A stretch of DNA of 20,881 nt from Symbiodinium natans (GCA_905221605.1 CAJNDS010000504.1:102501-123381); one strand, 5' to 3'; counted from the stretch's first letter, positions 9,789 through 19,000 are shown. Numbers and translations are program-made. The notes: generated from the letters alone by a model not told the origin.

Positions 9789-11097
9789 CTGCGAAGGGGA
9801 GCATGAACGCCAAACACAAGGTTTCCCTACGCACTCTCCCCATGTCCTTGATGACCCTTGGCGCTGCCTTCGCCTGCAGGGTCCAGCCACTTGCAAAGCT
9901 GAACTGGCCACAAACCTTCCGGATACCTCCGAAAACCACCCAAAGTACAAGCAATAATGACACGAGCAGCTCCACCTGTCCAAGATGGCAGCCTCTTTTG
10001 AAAAACCCGGAAAACGTTACCGCAGACCTCTAGCACTGTGCCTCCGAAGCTTCCCTTCAAGTCGAGCCTTACAAAAGCAGCTGCACCGCGAGCCTCACTG
10101 CGCTAACGCTGACCAAACAGGACAGCCCTCCAAAGCTTAGCCAATAGCCCTCTGCTCCGAAAGCCCTTCCCGCTCCCCGAAGTGCTGCAAGCCAACACAG
10201 TGCAGACACCTTAACGACGAGGGATCCTGAGAGGAAAGCAGCACCCCAAAAAGCAACAACGGTGGACCGCACGAAAAACCCACGACGACCAAGAGCCCCG
10301 GACATGCAGGAGTGCTACAAACCACCCACGCAGAAGCCCCCTGCACTCGTCTTGCCGGAACCCCACTGCCAAGGTCCGTGTGCCAAAAACATTAAGAACC
10401 CAAGTCCCTTGACTCCCCCTCACGGACTAACCTGAAAGTCGAGCCTCAAACAAAAACAACCGCAACCTGGAGAGCGCAAAGCAAGCACAAAACAGGCTGA
10501 CCCCCGCACCTCGAGCCTCGGACTGATACCCCGTTCTGAAGCATCGGCACAACAAGAAGAGCATCCAGTTTGATTGAACCTACAGCAGCCAAAGAGCCCT
10601 CTGCTCCGAAAGCCCCTCCCACTCCCCGAAGTGCTGCAAGCCAACACAGCGCAGACACCATAACGACGAGGGGCTGAGAGGAAAGCATTACCCCAAAAAG
10701 CAACAACGGTGGACCGCACGAAAACGCACGACGACCAAGAGCCCCGGACATGCAGGAGTGCTACAAACCACCCAAGCAGAAGCCCCCGGCCCGCACTCGT
10801 CTTGCCGGAACCCCACCGCTCGGCAAGGTCCGTGTGCTAAAGGCAGGCACCAAGAACCCAGGTCCCTTGACTCCCCCTCACGGACTAACCTGAAAGTCGA
10901 GCCTCAAACGAAAGCAACCGCAACCTGGAGAGCGCAAAGCAGGCGCAAAACAGGCCACTCCCCGAAGAGCTGCAAGCCAACACAGTGAAGCTTAGCGACG
11001 AGCGGAATCCTTGCTGAGAGGAGAGCATGACCCCAAAAACCAACAATGGTGGACTGCACGAACTGCACACGCAGAAGCGCAAAAGCACCGCCGGCCT
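9789..11097 (-). other. Probable repeat-filled intron
   Basis: Between the coiled-coil exon (ending about 11098) and the ATPase exon (starting 9788) on the minus strand I find no coding motif. Most of the space is taken by the long direct repeats listed separately. At 9975-9910 another frame encodes a hydrophobic stretch (LLVSLLLVLWVVFGG) that ends just before a GT. It could be a membrane-spanning exon of the same gene, but it has no ATG. Confidence 0.35.
10057..11065. repeat. Direct repeats of ~380-460 bp, about 2.4 copies
   Basis: Three copies begin near 10057, 10436 and 10893 with AGTCGAGCCT. Shared blocks in the same order include CTCCCCGAAGTGCTGCAAGC, AAAGCAACAACGGTGGACCG, CCAAGAGCCCCGGACATGCA and TTGACTCCCCCTCACGGACT. 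The second copy carries an extra ~90 bp (about 10490-10590) that the first lacks. The third is partial and stops near 11065. Open frames through the copies give near-identical peptides on the minus strand, which is an artefact of the duplication, not evidence of coding. Confidence 0.8.
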
Positions 11098-11377
11098 GAA
11101 GGGGTGCTGTTGATTTGGCTTTCTCGAGCTCCTCCCTGGCCTTTCTGGCCTCCTCCTTGGCCTCGTCGAACTCTGCCTTGGCCTTTTCGAACTCTGCCTT
11201 GGCCTCCTTGCGCTCCTGCTCCCAAGTCCTTTTCTCATCTTCGTCGCCGTTCCGTACGGCTTCTCGAAACTGTTCGAATGCAAAGGCCCGCGCCGCTCTC
11301 GCCTCCTTCAGATCCTCCTCGGCGCCTACCCATCTCGCCAAAGCCAGCTCCAGAAACTTCCGCGCATTAGCAACCTG
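11098..11377 (-). CDS. Coiled-coil exon, minus-strand multi-exon gene
   Basis: This frame encodes a continuous Glu/Lys/Ala-rich helix, starting around ARKFLELALARW and running through DEDEKRTWEQERKEAKAE and heptad-like KAKAEFDEAKEEARKAREEL copies. There are no helix breakers for about 85 residues, as expected of a coiled coil. The opposite strand and other frames give Pro/Arg-rich or Ser-rich peptides typical of shadows. The left edge (CTTCAG|GCC) and the right edge (CTGGCAG|GTT) resemble intron borders, with the left one needing a GC donor, which dinoflagellates use. It lies upstream of the ATPase-nuclease exon on the same strand and is probably its coiled-coil spacer. Confidence 0.5.
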
Positions 11378-11467
11378 CCAGGTCCAGTGGCAGAACAAGG
11401 TTCTCACGGAGCGTAGGTCGGAGCTTGAAGCTTTCACGCCCTTCAAACTTCAAACTCGGACATTGCC

Positions 11468-11510
11468 AGCCAGCTCTGGCCTTCTCGGTGGATTCGTCGA
11501 AGCCTTCGTC
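11468..11510 (-). CDS. Short exon candidate (DEGFDESTEKARAGW)
   Basis: On the minus strand a polypyrimidine-like GGTTTTTACAG acceptor is followed by an acidic open segment DEGFDESTEKARAG, and a GC dinucleotide after GCTG could serve as donor. The frame remains open to about 11374, so the exon could be longer. It is in series with the neighbouring exon candidates; the boundary call is inference. Confidence 0.3.
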
Positions 11511-11616
11511 CTGTAAAAACCACAACCACGCCACGAATGCTAGAAAATACCGGCTCTGAGACGTGCTGCAGGCATCAACCCACATCAAACAAACAACTGT
11601 GTTAGAGCCGGAGCAC

Positions 11617-11682
11617 CTGCTTGATCTCCTCTGTCTCCTGAACCGTCTGCTGCAGCTGCTCGTCCTGGGCAAAAGCCACAAT
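11617..11682 (-). CDS. Short coiled-coil exon, 22 codons
   Basis: Exactly 66 bases are bounded on the minus strand by ATTGCAG| and |GTGCTC. They encode an uninterrupted, Gln/Glu-rich helix starting IVAFAQDEQLQQ and ending EEIKQ. The GT-AG borders, phase 0 at both ends and charged helical content make this one of the cleaner small exons in the series between 12802 and 8253. Confidence 0.4.
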
Positions 11683-11764
11683 CTGCAATTGCGAACTTCA
11701 GAAAGCCCTCTCAGACTCAGCCCGCAATGGCCCACAACAAGCAAGGCAAAGCAAGCAACAACAC

Positions 11765-11872
11765 CCTCGGAGGCACAGCCTGCTTGGCATCTTCAACCGG
11801 GTCAGCAGTCTGTGCTGAGGCAGCCTGCATAAGCAACCCCTCAAGCTCATCGAAATGCGTCTGAAGCTCCCT
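11765..11872 (-). CDS. Exon candidate with HFDELEGLL motif
   Basis: A minus-strand open segment encodes ELQTHFDELEGLLMQAASAQ followed by an acidic stretch ending DAKQAVPPR just before a GTGTTG donor. It is a near duplicate of the segment at about 12168-12217 (NFEELEGLI), so the two are probably a duplicated exon. Confidence 0.4.
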
Positions 11873-12162
11873 GGCCCACCACACTGAAAGGACAAGAACC
11901 ACTTAAGCAAGAGACATCGCAAAGCGCCTCGTCCACTGCCTTGTTTCGCGAAACCTGCAGCAAGGGGCACATTCTCAAAAATGCTAGTGTCAGCGAGCCT
12001 TCACCGCCTGATCGAAGCTTGCTAGAACTGTGAAGCCCTCACCAGCAAGAACGCCTCGGTCGTCGCCTCTGCTACGTCATCCTTTTCTGAGGTGGCCTCC
12101 CAACATGGACTGATCCCGAGAAGACCTACATGTGCTGCTGGCAGGACCGTTTCATGCAAGCA

Positions 12163-12217
12163 TGAGACCCTCGCAATCAATCCCTCGAGCTCCTCGAAAT
12201 TCGTCTGATGCTCCCGC
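12163..12217 (-). CDS. Exon candidate with NFEELEGLI motif
   Basis: The minus-strand segment encodes HQTNFEELEGLIARV within a longer open frame (12444-12022) that also holds the tail KDDVAEATTEAFLL directly before a GTGAGG donor-like site near 12042. DNA identity with 11822-11872 is obvious by eye. The exact borders of this exon are not determined. Confidence 0.35.
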
Positions 12218-12670
12218 CGAGCAGCTTTCGATGCGAAATCCGAACACACGCCGAAAGGACAAGCAAACCTCGCCTTATCTTCGTCTTCACGTGGTTGCAG
12301 AGACCCCTGGTCAGAAAATGACACTCTGGCAGGAGCGAAGGAAATGCCATCAGAACAGCACAAGGAACGCCACGCCGAAACGACAAACCCTTTTCGCCTT
12401 GACGTCTTCATGGTCTTCGGCCTTACCACGGCCCAAAGTGCCATCAGTCTCAGCTCTTCAGGACATAAGCTTAATACAGAATTTCCTCTCGGTCTCGGCT
12501 CCCCGCCTTAGCCCTGCGTGCGACGCGAAAGTTGTGTGCCCATATTCCCGCAGTAACCGACCTCGCTCTGGCTTGCGCATCTTCGGCACTCCATGCCATA
12601 CATCACATCCCACCTCGAAAACGGCACGGCCCCCGCTCCAAGCAAAGCCCGCGCCGTCCGCGTTGCTCGC

Positions 12671-12802
12671 CTGAAGCTGCTCGGGAACACTTCTAACGCT
12701 GTTCAATGCGCTGGTCTTAGGCTCTGGCAAACACACCAGGAACAGCGCCAGTAGCACCACCACGCGCCCGACCTTGCGCGATGTTGCTGGAGGCCTGCTC
12801 AT
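12671..12802 (-). CDS. First exon with N-terminal signal peptide
   Basis: The ATG at 12802 (minus) opens MSRPPATSRKVGRVVVLLAL, continuing FLVCLPEPKTSA: a short basic N-region, an 11-13 residue hydrophobic core (VVVLLALFLVCL) and a plausible signal-peptidase region at TSA/LN. The frame stays open to 12458. A possible GC donor at CTTCAG|GCGAGC would end the exon at 12671 after exactly 44 codons, in the same phase as the other exons of the series. The signal peptide suggests that the coiled-coil/ATPase-nuclease product is secreted or enters an endomembrane compartment. The link to the downstream exons is inferred from strand, order and phase only. Confidence 0.45.
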
Positions 12803-13011
12803 GGCGGCAGTCGTCCTGCTGGTCCTAGCTGTCCTCTGGCTCGAGCAAAAGGCAATCTGCATGAACGAATGGTCAAGCTCCACCTGTTTCAGTTTGACTG
12901 CTGGCTCATCCCTCCAAGCCAGCCGGAGCAAGACTTCAGGAGGGGTTGACACGGAGCTATGTTTGTGTGTGTGCCCGAGGCCTGGGGCGAACCGGCTTCG
13001 AGACAAGCTGG

Positions 13012-13034
13012 CTTTTGGGTTTGGGGTTTAGGGG
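13012..13034 (+). repeat. Telomere-like TTTGGGTTTGGGGTTTAGGG scrap
   Basis: Three degenerate TTT(A/G)GGG-like units stand in a row. Similar CCCTAAACCC-type scraps on the other orientation lie at about 15643-15655. They are too short and imperfect to be a telomere. Confidence 0.5.
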
Positions 13035-13076
13035 GCCACGAAGACGTTGTCACGGACGGCATCATGTCGACAAATC

Positions 13077-13883
13077 AAGGCAGTCTTACAAATTTCACGC
13101 AGGGCCGATCCGTAACGGTCTGGGCAAGCGTGTCTGAGCGGCTGATCAGGAAGGCCGGGACCTGCTTCGGCAGCTCGCCCAGCTTTTGGTGCGAAAACAT
13201 GGCCTTGCCGATGGTGAACTCCGGGCGCACCACGTTGACCTCATGTTCCGCGATGCCGGTCTGGGCGACGGCTCGAGTCGTCGGTGAAAGAGCCGCCACA
13301 CTCTTGCCGGCGAGATGGATCGGAATGCCCCGCTGCAACTCAGCACGCACCATTGCTGGCAAGACTCCCCAAGGCACGGGCTCGGTCTTCGCCCGCTTCT
13401 TCCCGGGCTCTGTCGGCTCGGCGGGCTTGAGCACTATGCCGCTGTAGGAACGGCCAAGCCCTTGCAAGGTGGTCCCGAAGGAGACGGGTGGCACACGGGG
13501 ATTCGGCCCACGCCGCTGCTGCTCAAGTTGGACACCTCGTACCCGCTCGTACCCGGCTCCTCCAGGAAGTGGTTGTGACGTGTTGGCGAAAGAGCTGCAC
13601 CGCGAGCGGGAGCTTTGGAAAGAGGCTGGCGATCGGCTGTTCGGCTCCTCCTCCTGGACCGGCTCCATTGCTGTCTCCTCCGAGCTGGACATGGTCTCCG
13701 GGACCTGCACGGCTCCCGTAAGCATTTTTGGCAAAGGTCGTCCTCCGGCCTCGCGACTTCCAAGAGACGCAGCATCTGCTCGGCAACACGGGCTCGGCAC
13801 AGCAGCCGGCGGTCATCGCCAACTTTGTGCACTTTCTGGCTAACGGAGTGGATCACCGTGGCTCCGGGTGCAAAGGCCTCCAT
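13077..13883 (-). pseudogene. Hypothetical protein gene, minus strand, one frame break
   Basis: An ATG at 13883 (minus) sits in a near-perfect Kozak context (GCCACCATGG). The first ~60 residues include VIHSVSQKVHKVG, LLCRARVAEQMLRL and LCQKCL, a His/Cys pattern that could bind a metal. Near 13705-13690 the likely coding frame switches to one that begins an acidic low-complexity stretch (SSSEETAMEPVQEEEP). It continues through a Ser-rich region and a more globular C-terminal half with QRGIPIHLAGKSVAALSPTT and GKAMFSHQKLGELPKQVPAF, and stops at 13077. The original frame after the switch is Arg-rich and looks like a shadow. A one-base indel or a tiny intron would explain the break. I recognise no family. 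It lies on the same strand as, and upstream of, the signal-peptide exon at 12802, probably as a separate gene. Confidence 0.4.
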
Positions 13884-14084
13884 GGTGGCACCCAGCTTCG
13901 CTCCAGCCGAAATCGAATCTGACACACAAGCCCCTTGCACAAAGCACCCAAGCTTGTCCGGCACACACGCTTGCAAGAAAGAGCTGGCATGTGCGCCTCG
14001 AAGCCAACTCGCCCAGACCTTGCACGCAAAAACAGCTCATGGACCCACACCCTGCTTGCAACACGAACGCAGACTTCCAAATGC

Positions 14085-14540
14085 CCCCTCTCCCGGACGT
14101 GAAAATGTGAATCCCGCCCTCCCACTACCCGGAGGTGAAAACGTGAAAATGTGAATCCTGCCCTCCCCGCACCGGACGTGAAAACGTGAAAATGTGAATC
14201 CCGCCCTCCCCCCCCGGACGTGAAAACGTGAAAATGTGAATCCCGCCCTCCCCCCCGGACGTGAAAACGTGAAAATGTGAATCCCGCCCTGCCCCTACCC
14301 GGAGGTGAAAACGTGAAAATGTGAATCCTGCCCTCCCCCCCGGGACGTGACAACGTGAGAATGTGAATCCCGCCCTCACCTCCCGGACGTGAAAACGTGA
14401 AAATGTGAATCCCGCCCTCCCCCCCCGGACGTGAAAACGTGAAAATGTGAATCCTGCCCTCCCCGTCCCGGACGTGAAAACGTGAAAACGTGAATCCTGC
14501 CCTCCCCGTCCCGGACGTGAAAACGTGAAAATGTGAATCT
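14085..14540. repeat. Minisatellite array A (41-44 bp units, about 10-11 copies)
   Basis: The unit start GTGAATC recurs at 14107, 14151, 14194, 14236, 14277, 14321, 14363, 14405, 14447, 14490 and 14533. Spacing varies from 41 to 44 bp because a C-rich spacer in each unit changes length. The constant part is ACGTGAAAACGTGAAAATG followed by TGAATCC. On the minus strand the array reads as a long open frame of repeating FTFSRFHV-type peptides, also seen in a second frame. Confidence 0.95.
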
Positions 14541-14597
14541 GCCTCTTTTCCTGTCATTTTTTGCCATTTTTCGCGCCAAAATCGCCCAAATTCACGA
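14541..14597. other. Spacer between the inverted arrays
   Basis: A unique T-rich stretch (TGCCATTTTTCGCGCC, AAAATCGCCCAAATTC) separates the two arrays and would be the loop if they paired. Related words, GCCATTTTTGCC and AAAATTGCCCAAAA, reappear just beyond the right array at about 15034-15080. Confidence 0.7.
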
Positions 14598-15010
14598 ATT
14601 CACGTTTTCACGCTGGCCTTCCCGGCCTGGCAGCCTCCCAGATTCACGCTTTCACGTTTTCACGTTGGCCTTCCCGGCCTCCCAGATTCACGTTTTCACG
14701 TTTTCACGTTGGCCTTCCCGCCCTCCCAGATTCACGTTTTCACGTTTTCACGTTGGCCTTCCCGGCCTCCCAGATTCACGTTTTCACGTTTTCACGTTGG
14801 CCTTCCCGGCCTCCCAGATTCACGTTTTCACGTTTTCACGTTGGCCTTCCCGGCCTCCCAGATTCACGTTTTCACGTTTTCACGTTGGCCTTCCCGGCCT
14901 CTCAGATTCACGTTTTCACTTTTTCACGTTGGCCTTCTCGGCCTCCCAGATTCACGTTTTCACTTTTTCACGTTGGCCTTCCCGGCCTCCCAGAATCACG
15001 TTTTCACGCC
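14598..15010. repeat. Minisatellite array B (exact 44 bp unit, about 9 copies), inverted relative to A
   Basis: The unit start GATTCACG falls at 14641, 14685, 14729, 14773, 14817, 14861, 14905, 14949 and 14993 (the last as GAATCACG), a strict 44-bp period. An imperfect copy precedes them. The core GATTCACGTTTTCACGTTTT is the reverse complement of the array A core; the rest of the unit (GGCCTTCCCGGCCTCCCA) differs from that of array A. Because 44 is not a multiple of three, each plus-strand frame cycles through the same 44-residue peptide and all three stay open. Confidence 0.95.
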
Positions 15011-16008
15011 GAGCTCCCCGACCAGCAAATTGGCCATTTTTGCCTTGCCCGGGTCCTCCCAACCTCAAAAATTGCCCAAAAGTCGCAATCTCCACAGAGA
15101 CACGTCTGGTTCACACTCAGAGCGCTGGACCTCCCAAAATTTGAAGATGGCCGCGAGGAAGTGAACACCTGCCCACAACAGGGGAGGAGCACCACACTTT
15201 AGCTTACGGGGGGAAGGGGGTGGGAGGGAGGGCGGCGCAAGGCTCACACAAGCAAAAAAAGGCGCCAAGACAACCCTGAACCCCTCTTGCCGAAACCCGC
15301 CTGCCACGCTGCGCGAAGATGTTGAAGAGTAGCCGGGTCACGATGCGCACCTGGTCGCAGGAGAGGGCCCGGGGTTCCCGGGAGGGGCGGGGGAGACGCA
15401 GGGCACTCTAGAGTTACAGCGGGGAGGGGAGGAAGGGCAGACAGCACGCAAGGCACTCCTGAGCACAAACGAACTACACCTCACTGCATCGGAGCCCACA
15501 ATAGCCTGCAACCCGAAACCCTACCGACCCTGAAGCCTCTGCGGAGCCCGGCTGCCAGCAGTGGAGACGAGGAGCACCTGATCACAGGAGGGGGGCCCGA
15601 AATTCCCGGGCACTCAGGCGACCTCACTGCCTCACACCTGCCAACCCTAAACCCTGAAGCCTTGCAGCACAGCGACGCACAACACTTCCAGACCTCGCAG
15701 CCTCAGAACCCCCCAAACACCTTCCCAAACACCTCCTGAACCTCTGTGCGCCCGGCGTTCGGCCCTGTGTCAGGACCCTGTGTGTGTGTCTGCTGTCTTC
15801 CTTAGAAGTGTTGCTGGCTTTGCCTGCTGCTGTTGCGACCACAGGTGCTGAAGGAAGGTCTTTAGTTGGCATATGATTAGGACTAGCACGGTATGTTGTC
15901 GATTGCTGGCGCTTCGAGGAGCGAGCGCGGCCCAAGCACTCTAGCAAAAAATGCGCAAAGTCATGCCAAAATCATGCGAAGATCCAGCAAGAACATGCAA
16001 AACAAAAA
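15011..16008. other. GC-rich non-coding region with diverged duplications
   Basis: No gene is supported. Two related segments occur at about 15348-15385 (CACCTGGTCGCAGGAG, GGGCCCGGGGTTCCCGGGA) and 15576-15612 (CACCTGATCACAGGAG, GGGCCCGAAATTCCCGGG), and CCCTGAAGCC recurs near 15527 and 15653. The last ~60 bases turn A-rich, with several ATGs before the large ORF, and could serve as its promoter/leader. Confidence 0.5.
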
Positions 16009-19000
16009 ATGCCAACGTTTCGCCCTGAAGCAGTGATTTTTAGGTCGACCGGCGAAAAGGCGTTCTTTCATGCCCTCGCCAGTACCTATGGATGCGAACT
16101 CCTGGAAACTCGACCGGCGAAGGGGGGCCCGCTCGGGCGACGACCTTTTTTCCGGCCGGGGTTTTCAAAAGTCATGAGCTGGGCTCAACAACGAGAAGCG
16201 ATTAGAATTGCAGCCGAGGCCGGGGTCAGGGCGAGGACCTCGGCGGCAGGCTCAGAAACCCTTCCTTTGACACACCACCACCTCCGCTACGCGATGCTCA
16301 GCCGCCCGAACGGCGAGCTCACGAGGGCCGGCCAGTATTACTACCAACTGATCGACCGGCCGCCCCCCAGCCGGCAGTACGACCGCAACCAACCCCTCAT
16401 CCGCGAGGGCCCGAACGATTACATCATGCTCCGGGGGGGCGCCAAAAAGCTGCTCCGCAGCCTCCAGCCCAACGGGAACTACCACTTGACCAAGCTCGGG
16501 AAGAGCTTCTTCAAGGACAAGTGGGTGGACTGGGTGGTGCACGTGCCCGTCATCATCCGCAGCATCCGGCGAAACGGCCGGAACCGCGGCATGCCCTACG
16601 AGCGCACGAAGCGCCTGCCCGTCACGGACCTCAACGTCACACTGCCCCGGCAGAGCGAGGGGCTCTCGGATGCCCAAGCGGCCCGGAACCTCAAGGCGTC
16701 CGCGCTCGCGCAGCTCGGGAACCCCGAGCCGAACGACATTATTTGGGAGCTGTCCGACGAGACCTACTACCTGGACGCAACGAGGGAGTGGACCTTCAGC
16801 CAGCAGGCCATGCAGGTCGTAGACGACCGGGTGGTGGTGGAGACCGTCCTGGATCAGCCCCTGGGGGCTCTGCGGGACGTCTCCTACCAGCTGTACTGCG
16901 GCGACGAAATCCTAGAGTCCGCCTTCGAACAGCGGCCGGACAAGCTTTGCGTCCCTCGGCAGCTCGCGGAGCTGATGCGGCTGCCGCTGCAGGAGGTGCT
17001 TTCGGACTTCGACGCAATCTGCACCAAAAAAACGTGGCGGGAGCAGGGCATCACCCCCCGAGAGATCCGGGAATTCTGCCTTTGGCGCCAGGCCCCGATG
17101 TTCTACGTGGACTGCCAGGGCCGCCTGCTGGACAAGTATGAGCCTACCGTCAAGGAGCAGCGGGCCGTGGCCTTCACGAGCTGGAACGGCCACGCCTTCT
17201 TCTACAAATCTGCCCGCACCGTCGCGAAGTGCGAGCCGATGGGGGAGCGGGCCAGGTACCGGGGCGAGAGGAAGCCCGGCGAAACGCCCGAGTTCAAGGA
17301 TTGGCGGGAGTGGGAGGGCGAGGTCGCCAGCGGTCATTTCTACACTGAGGACCTGGAGCAGGTCCGGAGGGAGCTGCTGGCCGAGGGGCACTGCCCGAAG
17401 GTGGTCATGCGAAGCATGAGCGAGTGGCGGTGCCTGCGGCTGAGGGTGCGGGGCGGCGAGGACTGCGTCATCTCCGCCTTCCACGAAGACCTGGATGTGC
17501 TGCAGGCCTGGATGGGGCGGCTGGGGCTCCCCTATTGCGGGCAGCGTCTGGCGGGCGCCGCGAGCGAGGTCTTCCTTCACCTTCTCAAGGCCCGCCGCGA
17601 TCCGCCCGGATCTCGGCAAGCCCTGCTCGCGGAGCAGGACCACCAGTGCAAGCTCTGCGCGGCCCCCATCACTGCAACCACGTGCGAGTTGGACCACATC
17701 GTCCCCGTGCACCAGTCCTTCGCCGCACAGGCCCAGAACCTCCAGGCACTGTGCCTCGAGTGCCACCGGAACAAAACGGCCCTGGAGTCCTCGCACGCCA
17801 CGACACTGGAGTCGCGCTTCAGCCGGCGGGCTTACGAGCAGTACGTGGAATCGCCTCGACTCCCGCCGCTCGTCTTCAAGCTCAACAGCCACAAGCCGGA
17901 CCACATCTGCCACGGTATAGACGTGGTGCGGTGCCGCAAGAACGGTCTGGCCCATGCCAAGTTCCCGGCGCCCATCTTCTGCCCCAAGGACAACGTTGAG
18001 CAAGCCCGCGAAGGGCACCTGGCGGACCTGACCTACGTGAGGCTCCGGGAGGACGGGCGTTGGGCGGCGTTCAAGCAGCTCCCCTACGTGCAAGCCTGCG
18101 GTGGCCTACATGCTGGAAAAGGGCCTTGCGACATGGAGCGACTTCGTGTACAGCCTGGACGCCACGGCGCACGTGGACCAGGAGTCCGTGGCCCAGGCCC
18201 TGCAGAAAATGGAGGCGGCTTGGCCGGAGGGAGAGGAGCACTACGCGAAGCTGTCGGTGAATGCCCTCATCGGGCTGTGGGCACGCAACATGAACCTCAT
18301 CTACACCATGCGCACCAGCAACCACCAGTTCGACGGGTCCGGGTGCCAGCACCGGGAGCTGTTCCTGGACGCCGCGGGCGGGATGCACTGGGATCACATC
18401 TACGTGACCCAGTTGTTGTCCAACCGGAGCTGCCGGCCTGTGCACGACTTCGTGATGGCCTCGGAGTACGTCGCAGAATCCGGGATGCACTCGCAACCGT
18501 GCCGTCGAGGTACCTGAAGGCCGTCAAAACGGACTGCGTCGTCTTCCAGGACCTGCCCAAAAAGTTCCAGGGCCTTGTGGACAGCCTGGTCCGCGAAAGG
18601 CATCCCGACGGCACGCCCGTGTACCGATGCGAGGAGGTCAAGGGCCTCGAAGGCCAGTATCGGATCCCCCGAATCGAGGCGGAGTGGATGTGCAACATTG
18701 ACACCTGGAAGGTCGCGGAGGACCCTTTTGAGGGCGGGAGCCTGCTGCTGACCGGCTACCCGGGCACCGGGAAGACCCACCTGGCGCGCCAGATCGTGAC
18801 CGCCCTCCGGGAAGAAGGGTACAAGGTGAAGATCATCACGAAGACCCACTCCTCCGTGCAGAACTTTGGCATGCAGGCGGAGACGGCCGACCACTGGGTG
18901 CGGAGCACCGTCCGGAACGGCTACTGCAACATCGACTGGCTGGTGGTGGAGGAGATTACGCAGCTCGACACGGGGCTGTGGAACGACATCGCCTGCGTCT

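Noticed and set aside
10069-10751. Minus-strand ORFs with repeated SGALGRRGFFVR-type starts
   Set aside because: The similarity arises from the underlying direct repeats. The peptides differ by frame and none looks functional.
13012-13034. Chromosome end or interstitial telomere
   Set aside because: Only three imperfect units are present and coding-like sequence continues on both sides.
14085-15010. CRISPR array
   Set aside because: Linkers are themselves repeated rather than unique spacers, the two halves are inverted, and no cas gene is present; the setting looks eukaryotic.
14533-15202. Overlapping plus-strand ORFs of 150-213 codons as protein genes
   Set aside because: All three frames are open only because the 44-bp unit lacks stops in any frame. 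The peptides are rotations of one repeat.
15624-15947. 107-codon minus-strand ORF
   Set aside because: Composition is unremarkable, with no motif and no neighbour in series; it is not distinguishable from chance.
16240-16300. HUH endonuclease (Helitron or Replitron Rep) from the THHHLR stretch
   Set aside because: The three histidines lack the hydrophobic context of an HUH motif, and no catalytic tyrosine motif follows. The helicase alone does not make a Helitron.
16912-18093. 393-codon minus-strand ORF opposite the polymerase/HNH region
   Set aside because: It is a shadow of a GC-rich coding strand. It has no motifs, and the plus strand carries the HNH ligands.
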